Source: Linnemannia schmuckeri (taxonomy: Eukaryota > Mortierellomycota > Mortierellomycetes > Mortierellales > Mortierellaceae). Taken from it: a DNA stretch of 64,000 bases. The position numbers and the translations under genes are program-made. This document shows positions 19,201-30,787 of this stretch, piece after piece. The stretch's first letter is position 1. Every line of letters starts with the position of its first letter. The notes under the pieces were generated by a model, which saw only the letters and a program-made list of their open reading frames with translations, searched no databases and had not been told where the DNA came from. The stretch is from assembly GCA_029449235.1 (NCBI GenBank), contig JANATG010000008.1, positions 2,604,001 to 2,668,000 of the forward strand, in the 5' to 3' direction.

Positions 19201-21979
19201 TAACCAGTTCTCTTCTTTCTTTTCTTCTTATTGTTACTCTTGTCATACTATCACTATTACTACTTGTTGTTTGTTATTCTACTCGGGATGAATGAACAAA
19301 AAGGTGCGGCACCAGCACCCCAGGTTGTCAACCAGGCCGAGGAAGGTGGACATTAGTAACACCTTATCTAGAACATGACTTGTAGCTCAGAGCGAGCGAT
19401 GAACAAGTTGACAGACATCATCAACCTTCGCCCTTTCTTCTTTTTTTACCCTCGGATACCTTTACCAACTTTCCACACGTCGACGACTTTATTTTGTGCA
19501 CACTTCAGCCCTCCTTCCCCAAAACGAGAGGATCTTTTCTTTGTGTTCACATCACTTTTTGTTCTTTCCCGAATAAAGAAGACAAACAACACGCAGAAAA
19601 CCGTGTGATTTTTATAGCCTAACTTTAATTGGTATTGTTGATGCTCATGCATGTCTGTTGATTGTGGATAGTGAGCGAAAGTGACGATGTGCTGCTTGTT
19701 GCTTGCTGGTGCCGTTGTTGGTGCTGTGGATTGATGATACTGTAGGCGAATGATGACTGAAGGATTAGCATAGCTTTCCTCTCTGACTCTGAAATATTAT
19801 GAAACGAACGAGTGAGGCGATGGCCAGTGAATAAGAACGATCATGTATGGGCGAAATAGAAGGAACCAAACCGAAAGTAGATACATCTGCGTGGTACAAT
19901 CAGCGGCATAGGAAACGTCACCGACGCGTGTCTAGCGCATGCCGTAGTCGTAGTTACCTTCAACAAAAGAAAAGAGAAAGTGTCTGGCATCTCTTGGGCT
20001 GCCAGCACTACGTTCCTTGCAAAGCGTCGACAATAGGAGGAATCGCACAAGGGCGATATCCACACAAGAATGAAGGCCACACCAGTGGAAATAAAGGCAC
20101 TAAACCTACGTTCGCGTCTCCTTATTTTATTTCGCTACACGATAATCCTTTAACCTGCCCAAGATCATTACTTTTACTCCGTTACTCTCCTTCTTCATTG
20201 TCTTACTGTGGCTAGCAATTGGACTCGACACAATTGCTGTGAACACGTTAACAGCACGAATATGTTAATATTATAGTGGCTTGTGGGCAAGTCTCTCGTT
20301 TGTCACGCCTCCTCCTTCCCCTTTCCCTTTCCCCATTCCTCTTTCTGTCTTCTCCGTTATACCTACACAACATGATTATCTTCCATTGACGTATGCAAAA
20401 TGCCGCAAGAACACCCTTGAAGATGGTCATGTGTTTGGCACTCGGCACAAGAAGTATTTTGGTTTACTACGTTGTCTTATTTCTCGCTTCGCCAGGAGAC
20501 TGTGTTTTTTCCTCTTTCTCTCTTCCTCTCTCTCTCCCTCCAACCCCTTCAGCCTCACTCTCATAAACACTTGATCTTCCCCACAAGCAACAATAAAGAA
20601 ACAAGAGGAGATACTGGCTAGGTTGGTTTGGTCAGAAGGCACAAGAGGAGCTGCACTTGATAATGACGCGTCGTTCTGGCATTCGTTCCCCTTGTGCGAG
20701 AAGCTGGTTATTTACAGCCTCCTTGTATCAATCAAGAAATCTTGTGCTAGTCGTCCTATGGTCAGTCGATCTTGTTGCAAGGTTCTCATTTCCTTCTTTT
20801 ATCAGGACATGAAATAGGCACTTAAATCACTTGCTGGTTACCCGAAGTTCTTGGGTAGCCCTTTACGATGAAGAACAGGCTCATGTTTAGTCACGTTTGA
20901 ATAATGACAGGGCGCATTTGGTGCGGATCTTGAACATTTCTTCATCGTCCAATTTGCTGCCATTTTCTCCTTTTTCGTATTTTCAATCTTGCCCTTGCTC
21001 TCTTCAAACACATAGGATTTATCATACTCAGCGTTCGATGCAAGGAAAATTAAAAAGACAAGAAAAAAGGAGGGATGATGACGAGAGAGGAGACCAGTGG
21101 GCTCAGCTAATGGTTCATCCGATCCATTGTGTCCTCATGGTGCTCTAATTTCCATCAGTCATGACCTTGGTTCATTTTCTATTGCTTCTGCTTCTCCTAT
21201 GTTCAGCTCTCCCTTCCATGACTTCCTGCTCTCTTTTCTTCTTGACAGTATGAGTTTTAACCTCATATCCAAATTTTTTGTGTCCCTTCTACCCTTTTCT
21301 GTCCTTGTTATCTCCACGGAGGCACAGCATCCATACAGGCACACAGGCACACAGACACACACAGACATCCAAGCAAATAAGGTACGAAGTAGCTCTTTCT
21401 TGCCTTTGGATTTATTATCTTATCCTGCCTCTTTTTTACTCTTTTTTTTCGCACGCACGGCCCCTCCTTTCCTCTCCCTTTCTTCTTCAATGTCTCCTTG
21501 GTTTCTTGTCGTCGTGTTTGCCACATGTCCCCGTCCCTTGAATTATTTTGCACGCTAGCTCTCACTCTGTATTTTTTTTTTTTTTTTTGTTTCGTGTATG
21601 CGCTCAGCTCTCTTTTTCATTTCTCCACGATTCAGTCGAGAGCGTGGTAGACCCTTGCAGAGTGAAAAGGTAAAGTTTGTTTCAACTTCACTAATCTCTC
21701 GCTGGTAGGTTTCTGTTCTCGTAGGCTCTGTTTTGGCTACCAGTGTCCCCGGCACCACCCCCTCTTTTTCTCCTTGGTATTCCTCTTGCCTGTACTATTA
21801 GCTATCTCCAGCTCAGTCTTTTTTTCTCCCCTTCTCGTACTCTCGCTTTCACTACTGCTCACAATCGTACCTTTTTCATTCTCCTAGCACACTTCTTTTA
21901 TTCTGGTTCCACCCAGAGGTCCTAGCAAACAAAAGGCTAGGAGAGTGTAGATCAATCAATTTCCTGGACCAGCAATTGC
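19201..21979. other. Gene-poor region of 2.8 kb
   Basis: No supported gene. Pyrimidine-rich tracts occur at 20300-20350, 20510-20560, 21420-21490 and 21820-21900. There is a short imperfect palindrome at about 20837-20861 (GGTTACCCGAAG/TTCTTGGGTAGCC) and a CACACAGACACACACAGACA stretch near 21350. The last few hundred bases are the upstream region of the secreted-protein gene at 22119. Confidence 0.5.
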
Positions 21980-21986
21980 TATAAAA
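21980..21986 (+). promoter_or_regulatory. TATA box of secreted preproprotein gene
   Basis: TATAAAA, 133 bp before the ATG at 22119 and followed by a CT/CA-rich leader (TCCTCATCACCTTCC). This fits a strongly expressed gene, in line with its codon bias. Confidence 0.6.
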
Positions 21987-22118
21987 CCACGGCTGAAGGG
22001 CACCATTTCCCATATTTTTTTCTTCATCCTCATCCTCCTCATCACCTTCCTATCCGCATCTACGCGCCTTAGACAAGAATCTTCAAACCACTACGACCCA
22101 CCTATACTCTCATTAACA

Positions 22119-23018
22119 ATGAAGCTGTTCACCGCCATCGCCTTGACCCTCTCCGTTTTTGCCGTCTCGACCACGGCTGCTCCCGTTGCCTCTCCCGGCG
22201 GTCTCGGCGGTCTCGGCGATCTCGGTGGTCTCAGCAGTATCCTTGGAGGTCTTGGAAACGTTGTCCCCCTCGGCGGCTTAACGGACGCAAACGCTGCTGA
22301 GACTGAGTCCCTCGTCTCTCCCTCCCTCTCCAACCCTTCCGTTGAGTCCACTGCCACCACCCCTGATGCCTCCGCTCCCGCCGTTTTAGCCCGTCGCGAT
22401 CGTGGTCTCGACATCAATGCGATTGTCGACTTGTTGGTTAAGGTCAACACCGAAGTAATCGTCAAAGCGATCACAGAACTCAAGATCAACATCTGCGCCG
22501 ACATCCGTTCCAAGCTCCACCTCGTCGCAGAGGGTCTCCTCACCACCGACACCGACGTCGTCATCCCCAAGCTTTCCGCTAAAGTCGATACCGAAACGCG
22601 CATCATCGTCAACACCAAGATCGATCTTGACGTCAAGGTCATCGTCCTCGCCAACATTGGCAGGCACGCCCGTCACGTCATCCACAAACACTGCCCCCAC
22701 GAGGACGCTATCTGCATCTCTAGGGCTGTGGGCGAAATTGTGGCCGATGTCGAGGCTCTTGTCAAGTTGGATATTGATCGTCTGTTCATTGCCTTGAAGA
22801 CCAACTTGATGGTCCATGTCCGTGCCAAGCTCCAGGTCTTGATCCGTGAGTTGGGCTTGAACTTGATTGTTGAGCAGATTCATCTCCAGGGTTTCATTGA
22901 TGCTGTCGCTGATGTGGATGTCCACCTCGACCTCTGCGCCCACGTTATCGTCAAGGGTCTCCATGTTACTGTCGTCGCCACCGTCGTCGCCGCCATCAAA
23001 CATCTGCTCGGGTTGTAA
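22119..23018 (+). CDS. Secreted preproprotein with Gly/Leu-rich pro-region
   Basis: A 299-residue protein in a single exon, with a strong preference for C-ending codons typical of highly expressed fungal genes. A signal peptide (MKLFTAIALTLSVFAVSTTA) is followed by a Gly/Leu-rich then Ser/Thr/Pro-rich segment (to about residue 90). A dibasic LARR|DRG site at 91-93 suits kexin-type processing. The presumed mature ~206 residues are dominated by Val, Ile, Leu, Asp, Lys and His in an amphipathic alternation (IVDLLVKVNTEVIVKAITEL, VDVHLDLCAHVIVKGLHVTV). They have four cysteines, at ICADI, HKHCPHEDAIC and DLCAH. I do not recognise a domain. It could be a cell-wall-associated, lipid-binding or surface-active protein; that is inference. 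Confidence 0.85.
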   Translation: MKLFTAIALTLSVFAVSTTAAPVASPGGLGGLGDLGGLSSILGGLGNVVPLGGLTDANAAETESLVSPSLSNPSVESTATTPDASAPAVLARRDRGLDINAIVDLLVKVNTEVIVKAITELKINICADIRSKLHLVAEGLLTTDTDVVIPKLSAKVDTETRIIVNTKIDLDVKVIVLANIGRHARHVIHKHCPHEDAICISRAVGEIVADVEALVKLDIDRLFIALKTNLMVHVRAKLQVLIRELGLNLIVEQIHLQGFIDAVADVDVHLDLCAHVIVKGLHVTVVATVVAAIKHLLGL

Positions 23019-23441
23019 AGAGCTCTTCTTTACTTTTTTTAGTGGAGAGAAGGATCCCCTCCCATTCTCTTTCTCACTGCATTTGCTCCTTCATCGGTCA
23101 TGAGCATACCATTTAACCTATTTCACGCAGCATAGTTTTCCTTCACTTTTCATGCTCCCTATCATCCAGCATGGATTTCACAGCCTGTTCTTCGTATCTA
23201 TCTAGCACTTATCTAGCATCTTCTAATTGACCATTATTCATTATTGCACTTTGATAAAAAGGAAACCAGCACAGGTGCTGGTTCCTTTTGACCCATAGAT
23301 ACATCATTTGCTTACGACACGTAAATATAAAAAAACCCCCAATTATTTTATGTACAGTCGTTGTTTTTTGGTGGCAAGTGGTAACAAAAGGAGAGGGGGG
23401 ATTAAGAAGTGAGATGGAGCGGAGGGCCAGAAAAAAGAAGT
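23019..23441. other. Convergent intergenic spacer
   Basis: Shared 3' flank of the secreted-protein gene (+) and the WD40 gene (-). AT-rich stretches could serve polyadenylation on both strands. A small inverted repeat, AAACCAGCACAGGTGCTGGTT (about 23261-23282), could form a hairpin. No gene. Confidence 0.5.
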
Positions 23442-24211
23442 TTACCAGCCCTTCTTGAGATTGGGTGGAAGTTGACCGACAGACTTTTTCCGACTCGACT
23501 CCATCCACTTGTCATCCTCATCCCGCAGTGTTCTGCTCAGATCCTTTGTCGTCCACCTATAGGTCGTCACCATTAAAACCAAAAACCTGGTCAGTAGACT
23601 GCAGACATCCTGTCAGCAATAGCAGCATAGCAAGAAGCGATGTTATAAGACAACAAAGTATGTCCAACTTACAGAATGATATGGTTGTCGTCACTACAGG
23701 TGGCCATAAGACCAGACAAGTGAGGGTGCATATCCGTCCATCCACAGTGCTTCGAATGCTCTTCTCGAGTCATAATTAACTCGCCCGTCTCCAGATCCCA
23801 GAAATGAAGAATGCCATTTTCGGATCCCGTCGCAAGAATCTCGTTATTAGGTCCACAAAACGAGGGGCGTACCACGAAAGAGGCATTGAGGTATGTGTCT
23901 GCCTCCAGTGCTCGTAAGAAAGTAAATGTCTTGTAGTTATAGACGAAAACGATTGCTGGTCTGGACACTTCCTCCGCGCCCTATTGTCATACAATGGAAA
24001 ATAGAAACGTCGACATTTAGTAGGAGCGTCATTACAAAAGCGTAAGATATAACCCCAAAGCGAGTCGTGGATAAGAAAACTTACACGCATGGCGATGGCG
24101 AGGTACTGTCCGTCCCGCGAAAGGGACATTGCCGAGGGAACAGTGACCATTCTGTCTAAAAATCTATTCAGAGCACAGGTAGCAAAAAGTTTTCCAGTAA
24201 GCAAAATGACC

Positions 24212-24242
<31 letters not shown>

Positions 24243-27200
24243 TTGATAGCTGTAACAAGAGCGGAGTGTCGTCTTATGCGACAATGTGAACAAATAACGT
24301 ACTTCCACTCGCCAGTCTCGAGATTGATGCTACGGATGTTATAGTGGCAATCGGCAACAATCGCCGTGTTCTGCCCTCGCACCATGACCATCGCTTCCAC
24401 AACCTCACTCAACTCGTTGGCTTCCAGCTCCAAGTTGATATTCAGTTCCCTTACGATCTCACCCTGAATATTCTATTTAAACAAAGCAATTAAAAGAAAA
24501 AAACCGCAGGGTTAGATACGCGAGTTTCTCGGAAAAGATATTTGCTATCGATGTCCATCAATGCCAAAAGGAAAACGACTTACCCAGATGTACATCTGAC
24601 CATTCGAAGGGGCAGTGACAAAGTGTTTCGAGTCGTCCATCCAACCTACAGCAAGTGCATGGATATCTCTGGTTCCGTTATGGTGTTTCCGCGTCAACAC
24701 AATATTGCCCGTCGCGACGTCGATGACACTCATCTCTGGGCAATATGTTGGCGTTACCGGGTCTTGGCCCAGGTTCAGAAGTAGATGTTTGCTGTCGGGA
24801 GCCCAGTGTGCATGTGTGATCGACCGTGGGTACCGCAGCGTCCTCCATACCGTAGGCTCCAATGACTATTGTGATTATAATTGAGAGAGAGAATGGTTAC
24901 TAATCGACATAGGGTAGTATTTCTTGGTAAGAAAAAGTGGATAACCTTATGCAGAATAGGGCCTCACGTTGAGTGAGACTCGGGCAGTGCACGAAGAAAA
25001 GTAACAAAAAAGAACAATAGGCAAAAGGGCAGACGTGAACTCTTTTTTTTGTGTACGTGTGTTCTGGAGGTAAATGAAGTAATTTCCCCTCAAAAAAAAA
25101 AAAAGTGAACCATAGGTGTCCATCCCCATGCACGGCCGATCACAGGCCGGCTTCTTTTCTTATCCTTGTACCACTTTTTTTCATCCCTGCACAAAACTCA
25201 TTCTTTCTATCGATCACTCATTTATGCATCCCCCTCATTCCCTCTTTGCATGTACGCCAGGAACAAAGGGGGCCCTGCGTCCAATTCTGATTTTTGTAAA
25301 ACTGACGAAATTTCCAGCCATTCTCTTCTTCTTGTTCATGTTACCTTGCTTGTTGGCTTTTTTGTTTGTGTAATGTGTTTTTCCCACACTCGGGAAAGAG
25401 GCAGAGGAGCAGGTAAAGTCCATGCAAGCAACGGTGAACGGGATAGGAATAGAATAGAAGCTCAAATACGACAACTGACAAAAACGATAGGTGAAGCCGA
25501 GAAGCATATTCCCACAGACAATAACACCATCGATTATGCATTCATCATCAAGGCGACATAGGGTTTCCCTCCTCTAGCAGAAGCGAGAAAAAAATCTGAA
25601 AAAGGCGATCGACTGGTCCATACTGTTCCTTCCCTTTCCTTTCCTTTCCTTTCCTTTCCTTCCTGCACTGTTTTGCCCTGCAGTGTCTTTCCTTTGCTTG
25701 TCTCTTGTTGTCCCAGACGACCATATCCCCCAAAGCATAATATTCAACCGCCGCCGTCGAGGTTTGGTCCGCAGCCTTTGCTTTGCTGTTGGTCTGTGGT
25801 TCGTTTATTCGTTCCTTTGCTGCCCTGTCGAATTCCCTGCTACTTTTCTCGTTATCTCCCTTCATCATTTTTCAAACCCTTTCTAGATCTTGTCCCTTTT
25901 TAGATCCAATCTTTTTTCTCTTCTCGTACTTTCGCATGAACCAAAGGGGACGTGTTCAACAAACACAAGAGTACACACGAAAAAAAAAAATTCTCTTTGC
26001 AGGGAACACAAAAAAAAAGTTTGTGAATAGTGTCATCCAATGTTGTGTCATGTGTATAACTAATAGGGCGTTCTTTTTTTTGCGTAATGTAGTGGTGGGG
26101 GGAGGGGGTGATAAGAAAGAGAGGGAATAGGATAAGAATGAACAGGGTTCAAGGAATTATGCTGTTGTTCGATGGTATTGATGGTGCTGATGGTATTGTC
26201 TCCCTTTTTTAAGTCAGCCTCTTATCCTGTACCACCAAAACAGCAGTTGGAACAGGGAGTGTGTGCTCTCGCCAAGACCAATGTATTTCTCTCAATTCAC
26301 GAGGAGAAAGACAAGAAGAGGGAAGGGTGAAAAACACGAAAGAGAGTCTCAATGGATGAATATGAATGAATAAAAATGCTTTGGATGTTTTAACTGCAGT
26401 GAAAGCCCCATTGAAGCTTAGGAATTCGTCCATTGGTGTTCCCCTGGTTTGTTTGTTTCTTGTAGCTCTAATGTTTTGTTGTTGCGGACACCTTGTAAAC
26501 ACACAGACAAAAAAGCAAGACACTCTCTCAATTGTCCTTCCTTATCCACTTCGCTTTTGTACACCCCTTTTGTTGAATATTGCTGCGTGTTTTGTGTTTT
26601 GTACGCGATTAAAAAAAAAACGACCCTAAGTCACCAAAAAAAATAAAATAAAACGTACCAGGACATCCTGCCAGATGATAATCGCTTGATCTAGTCCAGT
26701 CGAGGCCATCCACTTGCCGTCGGGCGAGAACTCGACGAACCAACACTCGTCAAGATGGTAACTCAACCGGAGTCTGACTTCGGATGGGACAGACTCCTTC
26801 AAGGCCTCGAAGCGGTTGACATCGAATGCCATCTGAAGACTATTCCTGTTCTTCTTCTTAGTTGCTGTTGTTCTTGACGATGCATGAATGGATTGGGGTG
26901 CATGGACTGCAGTAGGGGAAGCAAGTCTGTCGTCTGCAGTTCCTGAGCTGCAGATACTGTTGCTTCGTACACTGGGGCAGTATGTACACGAGGGGATGGA
27001 GGATGAGACCATGCCCATATCCTGTTCAATCGTGGTCGTTCCTGTTGTTATTCCTTGTGAGACAGAGTTGTAACCGATCGAATCTTGTGTTGGTCGTTGT
27101 GATGAAGGAGGGCATTCGTCGCTTTCGGGTACAGTGTTGAAGAAGGGGTTGTGACCAGAGCAAGAAGGTTCGCTCAAGGGGGGCGAGAGAGGAGAAAGGA

Positions 27201-27603
27201 ACGCTTGGGAAACCCGTCTGCTATGACTCCCATAGCTGGTGAACGATCCTGAGCCCTGACTGGATAAGCTGGTGATGCTCAATGGTCGACCAGAGCTGGT
27301 GGCGTGGTTGCTGTTGTAGTAGTTATCAGAGTTGCTGCTGTTGTAGTATTTACATTGGGGGAAATGGGAATTGTGGTGGTTGTTGTCGTTGGCGGCGAGG
27401 GAGGATTGACCGAGAAGTTCGGCGAGTGCCTGGTCGAGGTCTTGGTCGTCCTCGGTCTGGGTGTGAAAGGGATCGGATAAGGCGAGCGAGTTTGGGTTGA
27501 TCTTTGGGTATCTGGGTGATCTGGGTGATCTGGGCGCACTGTTCCCCGAAGCTGACGACGACGACGACAGCTTGCGAGGAGGAGGGGGCAGCGAAGGGGA
27601 CAT
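23442..27603 (-). CDS. WD40 protein of WDR26/Gid7 type
   Basis: Six exons (27603-26659, 24865-24584, 24472-24303, 24163-24085, 23980-23673, 23556-23442) join in frame to 632 residues. The first ~270 residues are disordered (Ser, Pro, Asn, His-rich). From about 275 WD40 blades follow: LDECWFVEFSPDGKWMASTG/LDQAIIIW, ITHAHWAPDSKHLLL, ALAVGWMDDSKHFVTA/NGQMYIW, VPSAMSLSRDGQYLAIAM, and near the end NEILATGSENGILHFWD and SDDNHIILW. This order, and the late FCGPNNEILATGSENG blade, resemble WDR26/Gid7, a subunit of the GID/CTLH ubiquitin ligase. However, the LisH-CTLH region normally before the propeller is not visible. Intron 1 is about 1.8 kb, while the others are 88-139 nt apart from a 281-nt intron preceding nothing unusual. 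Confidence 0.82.
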
Positions 27604-29822
27604 TTTTTTTTTGTCGTTTTGTTGAATAAAGGGAAGGAGGTAGGCTATGTTCGAAGGATAAAGAGAAGTGGTTTGTTTGAGTGAGCGAGTGTTGTTGAGG
27701 TGTTGTTCAGTTAAAAGTAAAAGTAGGTTAGAGAGAGCGATGAGAAAGTAGTGTGAGTGTGAGTGAATGAATGAGTAAAAGAAAGTGATCGAGTCAAGAA
27801 GAAGTGATGGGTGCGCGTCGTCTTTTATAAGGAATCAAGGGGCGTGATGATAGTATATACAGTGAGTAAAGAGAGATAAGGAAAAGATGAAGGAAGGAAC
27901 AAAGGAAGGAAGGACATCCAGGGAAGGTCGCCACCTTCTCTTTTGGCTCTTCTTTTCTTTCTCTTCGTTTTCTTCCTTATTTCTCTCCTCTTCTCTTCCT
28001 CGAGTTTGGTCACAAGACCACTCTCCGATGTGATCGATACCCCTTCGCCACTACATGTGCAAGGTGTCCAAATGGGGCCATTTCCACCCTCCCTCGGAGA
28101 CCGACAAAGGACTGGCGGACACTGAAGCTGTTGCTCTGCTTGCCTGCTTGCTTGCTGCTCTTTACACAGGTCATATGGTTTCTATTGTACTTTTGATACT
28201 TTCTCTCCACAACCCCCAATCGCTCTTTTTTTACTCATGATTATTGTTCTTCTAATGCACTTAGCCGACTGACACCTTTTTATCGTGTGTGCACGCTTGT
28301 AACATGAACATAAACATAAACATGAACCTGGTGGGATAGATCTCCCCGGTCCTTTGGTCCCTCTCGACCCTCTCCTCTGACCATGTCCACTTTAGATAAT
28401 AAAATTCTTTCTTCCATTTTAGTCGTTCAATCCCATCGCATGGGACCTTCGTCTTTGTATACAATGTGGGTAAACTGACAGCAATTGTCGGTACGCCTCC
28501 CTTTATGCCTTCTTTAGTACTCCCAGTCCCCATGAGTGTCTCATCCACTCCTTTCTGCGAGTCCTAGCAAATGGGCGCCGTCCAGAACAAAGTGGCCCAG
28601 GTTACAGTTGATATATTATCCCATTGTTTCCGTTTTGGAAATATCCGCCATGTACCCGTGCCCTCTCTACCCGTGCGCTTCATTAGTGATTAGGACAAAC
28701 AATGAAATCGAACATCAGTCGTCCTGTCTGTATTAATCACAAAAAGACAAACAAAATCATCAGTGATCAATGCCACAGCGATGTGTGAAGAGGACGGGTG
28801 GTGGTCGGTGATGAATGTCTGTGGGTGTGGATGTGGATGTGAACTGAATGTGGTTTAGGTATCATATGTGTGCACTGACACAATGGTTTGTAAGAGGGAG
28901 GAAAAGACGAAAGAATGGCTTCACTCTTATCCATTGCCAATCTTACTCATCTATCTCTCACTCTCTCTCGCATGTGCTCCACATGCGCCATCATGCTCCT
29001 CTCTTCCTCTCTCTCTCTCTCATGGTCCAATTCATCACACCATCCTCATGCCCCTCCTACTCCCTGCCATCAGTCATATCTAACCAAACTATCTCTATTT
29101 TCAACATCTCATGTCACCTAATCCAAATCATGGATAGCAGACAGCGCAATAAGTAATGACGACAAGTAGACAGTCTTTTCTTGTTGTCTTGACGGCTTTC
29201 TTATCCGGTCTCTAAGCTTATTGTATGCATTCAAAGAAGACAACGGTAAAACCATGACGATGATGAAGAGCTCCAGGGGTTTGACGAATCTAGGCCACCT
29301 CGTCACTTTCTCTGGCTCTGGCTGCCCTCTCCCTCCGTCCTCGGATAAAATGAATTTCAAGGTTTAAGAGAAATAGATATTTAGTACCGGGACCTATGAC
29401 AAAGCGTCCTCCCTTACCTTTCTCGTAAAAAAAAAGCGTATTGGGCGGAGCAGCAGCAGCAGCAGCATCAGCTGATCGCTGAATTACATAAACAGTTCCT
29501 ACACATCTCTTCTCATGCAATTTTCTACCTCCTTTCTAAGTGTGGTTTTGGCGACGGCCTACGCATCCAGGGGTTGATTGCTGCATTCATGACAACAAGG
29601 GATGAAGTATTGCATCCAAGGGACGAGAATTCACAAGATAAACATAAAGGTGTATAGAGGGAGAGCACAAGACAAATAGAGATTATAAGCTAGCCAAAGT
29701 CAAATAAAAAGGGTTCATTTCTGTACGACATAACCCATTCTGTTATTCTTTCGATGTCTTCTATCCGGGAGATCAATTCCTTCTGGGTCAACCATATGGT
29801 CGCCATATCCCTTCTCTCTCTT

Positions 29823-29898
<76 letters not shown>

Positions 29899-30372
29899 GA
29901 CCATATGGTGACTATGTCTTCCTCAACCTTTCTCTAGTTCGTCTCTATGTATCTTTATTTTTACTTCAGCTGGCTACTTACGCACAAAACCTGGATACCC
30001 TGTGATTTGCTTGTGTAAAGCCCAGGCAAAAAAATCCGACGATTCAAACTTTTCACAGCAAGGTATAATGTGACACATTTTACGTAAGAAGTCTGGTGCT
30101 TGTTCCAACACGCCAAAAAAATTATGAGCGATGGACGTGTTCAAATCAACATCGAAACCCCATCAAGTACCCAAATCCCATACCGGTACGCGCTGCCCCT
30201 CAGTCAACAACCGCACAATGACAACAGCCGCAGTTCAGCCTTAGCATGATCCAATCCAATCTAGTTCCCTAAAAAAGCTTTGTTTTTTTTGCATAAATGC
30301 TATTATCAACACCCCTCTATCAAAATCCAAACCCAAAAAGCCAAGTAAAAAAAGGTCATCCCTCCATTTTTA
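27604..30372. other. Gene-poor region upstream of WD40 gene
   Basis: The first ~400 bases are the purine-rich (on +) promoter of the minus-strand WD40 gene, with GAGTGAGTGA-like repeats. Beyond this I see no gene. The stretch holds ATAAACATAAACATGAAC repeats at 28308-28327, CT-rich tracts at 28940-29030, and the (TC)n block at 29815-29897. Confidence 0.5.
29791..29909. repeat. (TC)n tract flanked by a palindromic inverted repeat
   Basis: A long TC dinucleotide run, nearly pure from about 29829 to 29894, lies between ACCATATGGTCG (29791-29802) and its reverse complement CGACCATATGGT (29898-29909). The arms contain the palindrome ACCATATGGT. Mirror-symmetric homopurine-homopyrimidine DNA within an inverted repeat could adopt triplex or hairpin structures. 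Alternatively the flanks are chance leftovers of a mobile repeat. Confidence 0.8.
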
Positions 30373-30618
30373 GGAGCCCGGCCCCATTGCCGACCTAATC
30401 TTGGAGACAAGAATGACGACTGTATCGAAAAAAGTATTCTCCGCTGGTTTGTACTGAGCTGACAAAGTCTTTTGGTGCAGTGTCCGTGTGATCCGCTCAC
30501 TCATCGTCGCCTTTTTTTGAACCCCCGTTTTCCATAATGCAAAAGCTCGCATAACACGCCACAAAACTCCAAAACACGGCCTGGACTCCTCGGATAACCA
30601 ATGCATAGTGTCATTCAA
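30373..30618 (-). CDS. Hypothetical small ORF
   Basis: An open frame of up to 82 codons ends just 3' of the coiled-coil gene. An internal ATG gives 44 residues starting MSERITRTLHQKTLSAQ and ending IRSAMGPGS. The composition looks more protein-like than the surrounding low-complexity frames. There is no recognised domain, no clear splice sites and no conserved neighbour, so it may be spurious. Confidence 0.2.
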
Positions 30619-30787
30619 AAGCCGACATTTATACCAACATAATACTTTTGTCCATCAGTCCATACAGCACCACAACAACAATTCCTTGGACACTAGAAGT
30701 TACAATGCAAGAGATAGACGTCGCTTTCAATGAAAGAAAACACAAATCATAAACAACGCAGAGGAGAAAATAAAACTAGCTCGCTGT

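Noticed and set aside
20837..20861. Imperfect palindrome GGTTACCCGAAG/TTCTTGGGTAGCC as a possible terminator or binding site
   Set aside because: Too short and isolated, with no gene nearby to give it meaning.
22386..23003. 205-codon minus-strand ORF opposite the secreted protein gene
   Set aside because: A shadow of the highly biased codons on the plus strand, which has a signal peptide and TATA box.
28261..28548. 95-codon minus-strand ORF
   Set aside because: Part of it is a translation of the ACATAAACATAAAC repeat; no domain, and no splice partner.
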